Positions 5,511 through 7,448 of a DNA stretch of 7,448 nucleotides are shown here, piece by piece. Made by a program: the position numbers and the translations under genes. Where the stretch lies: contig VGJG01000071.1 of the NCBI GenBank assembly GCA_016867615.1, positions 1-7,448 on the forward strand, written 5' to 3'. Within the stretch, counting starts at the first letter, position 1, and each line of letters starts with the position of its first letter. The notes below the pieces were generated by a model. The model saw only the letters and a program-made list of their open reading frames with translations. It was not told where the DNA came from and searched no databases. Source of the stretch: Candidatus Aminicenantota bacterium. Lineage in GTDB: Bacteria; Acidobacteriota; Aminicenantia; Aminicenantales; JAFGAV01.

Positions 5511-7448
5511 ATGTCCGTTAAGCCTCTCCACCCGGAACGACATATCGACCGCTGGATCGCCCTGGGCTTCTCCCTGTTGGCCGTCTTGGCGGCATCATTA
5601 TCGATTCCTTGCTCCCTTTGGGAATGGGACGAGGTGCTTTTTGCCGGGGCGCTTCACGACTATGATGTCGCCGCTCACCTCCCCCACCCCCCCGGTTTTC
5701 CCGTCTACGTCGGCACGGCCCGTCTTTTTCGGCTTTTGATCCCCGATGACGTTTTGTCCCTCAGCTTGACCTCCGTGCTTTTCGCCGCCGTCCTCGGGGC
5801 CGGACTGTACGCCTCGTTCCGTTTTATCTTTCGCGACCGCGCAGCGGCCGCGGCCGCTGCCTTCCTGACTTTGATGTCCCCCGCCGTGCTCATCCACGCC
5901 GGGGCCCCTCGAAGCGACGTTCCAGGAATGGCCGTCGGCCTGGGCGCCCTGGCCCTTGCGCTCCACGGATCGCGATCCGCCCGCAGTCTTGTCGCTGCGG
6001 GCGCGGCGGCCGGGCTGGCCTTCGGGCTCAGGGTTACGGTCTTGCCCGCGGTCGGTCCCGTCCTGTTGGCCTCGATGTTCATCCAAGTCCGCCGGGGCCG
6101 ATGGAAACCTGCGGCGGCGGGCATGCTCCTGGCCGCGCTGTTCGCTGCGCTGTGCTATGCGCCGGCCGCGCTGAAAACGGGAATTCCCAGGTATGCCAAA
6201 GCTTTAACAAGCCATGCCGCGTATGCCGTGGCCACCGATTCGATCGCGGCGGGGACTGAAAAAAAGAGCATCACCCACCGCACGGACCGCTTTTTTAACG
6301 ACCCCTGGGGCGGACGGGACAAGGCGCGGATCGTTTTCGTCCTGGCGCTGGCCGGCTTGGCCTTGGCGGCCCTCAAGGACCGCCGGGCGCTGGCCTGGCT
6401 GGCGTTGTGTTTTCTGCCGGTCCTTGTCTTTTCGGTCCTCTTCACCACTCCCTTGGCGGGACCCTTGTATTCCCTGCCCTTTCTACCGCTTTTCACCGGC
6501 CTGGCCGCTTTCGCCCTCGTCCGGGGAGCGCGACTTCTCGCCTCAGCGGTCAGGCGGCCTGGTCTTGCCGCCTCTGGCATGGCATCCGTCCTGGTCCTGG
6601 GCTTTTTGTCGGCGGGATGGACCTGGCCGGTCATGGCCATGAGGCGCGCCGAGGCCAGCCCGCCGGCCCAAGCCTGCCAAACGATCCTAGAACGAGCCGG
6701 GGGGAAGAAATCGAGTATCTGGTTCGAGTCTCTTTTCACTCCTCATGTCCGCTATTTCTTTCCCGGCTGGAAACTTCAACCCTGGGACGGCGCCGACTTT
6801 TCCCTTCACAACCTTCTCGAATTGCCGGCCGATCACAACCTTCTCGAACTGCCGGCCGAGCCGGAGAAAGAATACGCCTTGTCCTCGAAGCCTCTCCTGG
6901 GAAAAACCTGCTCCCGGTTCGCCTGGTCCTCGAAACGATCCTCCAGGCGCCTCGGACGTCTCGGCTTGGGCCGGTATCTGGAAGCCTACACTCTCGACCT
7001 GAATGAAGTCCGCGACATCCTCTGGCTGGACGGATGGCGGGAGCTCGAAACGGACGGGCTACTGTCCTGGAGGAGGATGGAAAGACGCGCCCGGGTGGCG
7101 CTCCTGGCGTCCTCAGGGGAAATGACGCTTCGTTTCCGGGCCGCGGCGGGGGATCCCGGCTCGACGGTCGTCTTGTCCCTCGACGGAAAGGAGGTCGACC
7201 GTTTCGTCAACGACGGCGCGCCGGAGGAGCGCGCTCTCGCCGTGCGCAACGATCGTCAGGCGACCTGGCGCGTCCTGACGGTCGAGGTCAGGCGGTCGAT
7301 TCCCTCGGAGCCGGGCGGCTCTTCGGCCGAGATGAGCGCGGAAAGCCTCCGCTGCTTCGGCATCGAATGGGTTCCGGAAGAGGAACCGCTTCGGCGCCGC
7401 TTGGGATATGCGACGAACCTGAAAGAAGGCTGGTACGAAGCCGAGCCA
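5511..7448 (+). CDS. GT-C fold membrane glycosyltransferase (GT39/ArnT/RgtA-like) with long soluble C-terminal region (partial, 3' end beyond window)
   Basis: The frame is open for 646 codons from the ATG at 5511 to the window edge. These enzymes use polyprenyl-phosphate sugars to glycosylate proteins, lipids or lipid A on the outer face of the inner membrane. A first membrane segment (about 15-35) is followed by WEWDEVLFAG, the acidic loop motif (D40, E41), and PHPPGFPVYVG (58-68), typical of the family. Further hydrophobic segments lie near 84-104, 113-130, 138-152, 161-190, 201-220, 273-288, 293-312, 316-338 and 354-376. GAPRSDVPG (131-139) fits a second family loop. From about residue 385 the chain is soluble: a linker with a 9-residue tandem repeat (433-450), then a probable beta-rich domain (about 500-620, including MTLRFRAAAG, TVVLSLDGKEV and TWRVLTVEV). 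The GWYEAE at 640-645 may begin a second copy of it. The Shine-Dalgarno site is weak (GGGA at 5503-5506). The sugar donor and acceptor cannot be told. Confidence 0.82.
   Translation, partial: MSVKPLHPERHIDRWIALGFSLLAVLAASLSIPCSLWEWDEVLFAGALHDYDVAAHLPHPPGFPVYVGTARLFRLLIPDDVLSLSLTSVLFAAVLGAGLYASFRFIFRDRAAAAAAAFLTLMSPAVLIHAGAPRSDVPGMAVGLGALALALHGSRSARSLVAAGAAAGLAFGLRVTVLPAVGPVLLASMFIQVRRGRWKPAAAGMLLAALFAALCYAPAALKTGIPRYAKALTSHAAYAVATDSIAAGTEKKSITHRTDRFFNDPWGGRDKARIVFVLALAGLALAALKDRRALAWLALCFLPVLVFSVLFTTPLAGPLYSLPFLPLFTGLAAFALVRGARLLASAVRRPGLAASGMASVLVLGFLSAGWTWPVMAMRRAEASPPAQACQTILERAGGKKSSIWFESLFTPHVRYFFPGWKLQPWDGADFSLHNLLELPADHNLLELPAEPEKEYALSSKPLLGKTCSRFAWSSKRSSRRLGRLGLGRYLEAYTLDLNEVRDILWLDGWRELETDGLLSWRRMERRARVALLASSGEMTLRFRAAAGDPGSTVVLSLDGKEVDRFVNDGAPEERALAVRNDRQATWRVLTVEVRRSIPSEPGGSSAEMSAESLRCFGIEWVPEEEPLRRRLGYATNLKEGWYEAEP
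6807..6860 (+). repeat. 27-bp in-frame tandem duplication inside the glycosyltransferase gene
   Basis: Two adjacent 27-base units (6807-6833 and 6834-6860) differ at two positions only, encoding HNLLELPAD then HNLLELPAE (residues 433-441 and 442-450). One difference is silent (TTG/CTG) and the other changes Asp to Glu. It preserves the reading frame and lies in the linker between the membrane part and the soluble C-terminal region. Confidence 0.9.

Noticed and set aside
4794..5543. 249-codon minus-strand frame starting at an ATG upstream of the barrel gene
   Set aside because: It is longer than the barrel frame and has an ATG, but its protein is Arg/Gly/Pro-rich and featureless. The adjacent frame gives a signal peptide, beta-strands and the HxSN motif of the PagL family.
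5847..5861. GC-rich NotI-like run (GCGGCCGCGGCCGC) in the glycosyltransferase
   Set aside because: It encodes a poly-Ala stretch in a hydrophobic segment; simple codon bias, not a regulatory or mobile element.
6145..6155. TGTGCTAT match resembling the shared promoter 9-mer
   Set aside because: It falls inside the glycosyltransferase coding region with no downstream start or gene; chance occurrence.
5598..6739. Minus-strand frames opposite the glycosyltransferase
   Set aside because: They are Lys/Arg/Ala/Gly-rich shadows; the plus-strand frame has membrane segments and the DE and HPPG motifs and stays open to the window edge.

Overview
This is a GC-rich stretch from a Gram-negative-type bacterium. 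It carries a PagL-like outer-membrane barrel, a lipoprotein, Sec-exported enzymes and a membrane glycosyltransferase. A bacterial Tricorn-type protease next to a secreted GH2 mannosidase and a GT-C enzyme with a large soluble tail would suit the Acidobacteriota/Aminicenantes part of the tree. That placement is an impression from protein style and was not tested.

Layout. Positions 1-1574 (minus strand) hold the N-terminal part of a secreted Tricorn-like S41 protease; its catalytic half lies beyond the left edge. A compact divergent promoter region (about 1575-1718) separates it from a plus-strand pair: a small unrecognised lipoprotein (1719-2144) and, 13 bp later, a complete exported GH2 beta-mannosidase (2158-4725). 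A PagL-like lipid A deacylase-family barrel (4751-5368, minus) converges on the mannosidase, and its likely intrinsic terminator lies inside the mannosidase 3' end. A second divergent promoter region (5369-5510) leads to a plus-strand GT-C/GT39-like membrane glycosyltransferase (5511 onward) that runs off the right edge.

How the genes may work together. The lipoprotein and mannosidase look co-transcribed and act in the envelope or periplasm, plausibly on mannose-containing glycans. Tricorn-type proteases degrade peptides. The barrel and the GT-C enzyme share a regulatory region and both belong to families that can modify envelope glycolipids or glycans, so coordinated envelope modification is a reasonable but untested reading.

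I found no phage, CRISPR, transposon, tRNA or rRNA features, and no clearly novel multi-gene system. The points most worth a second look are the two back-to-back promoter regions (the first has exact two-fold promoter symmetry), the altered catalytic triad of the PagL-like protein, the antisense-embedded terminator, and the glycosyltransferase's C-terminal region with its small in-frame duplication.
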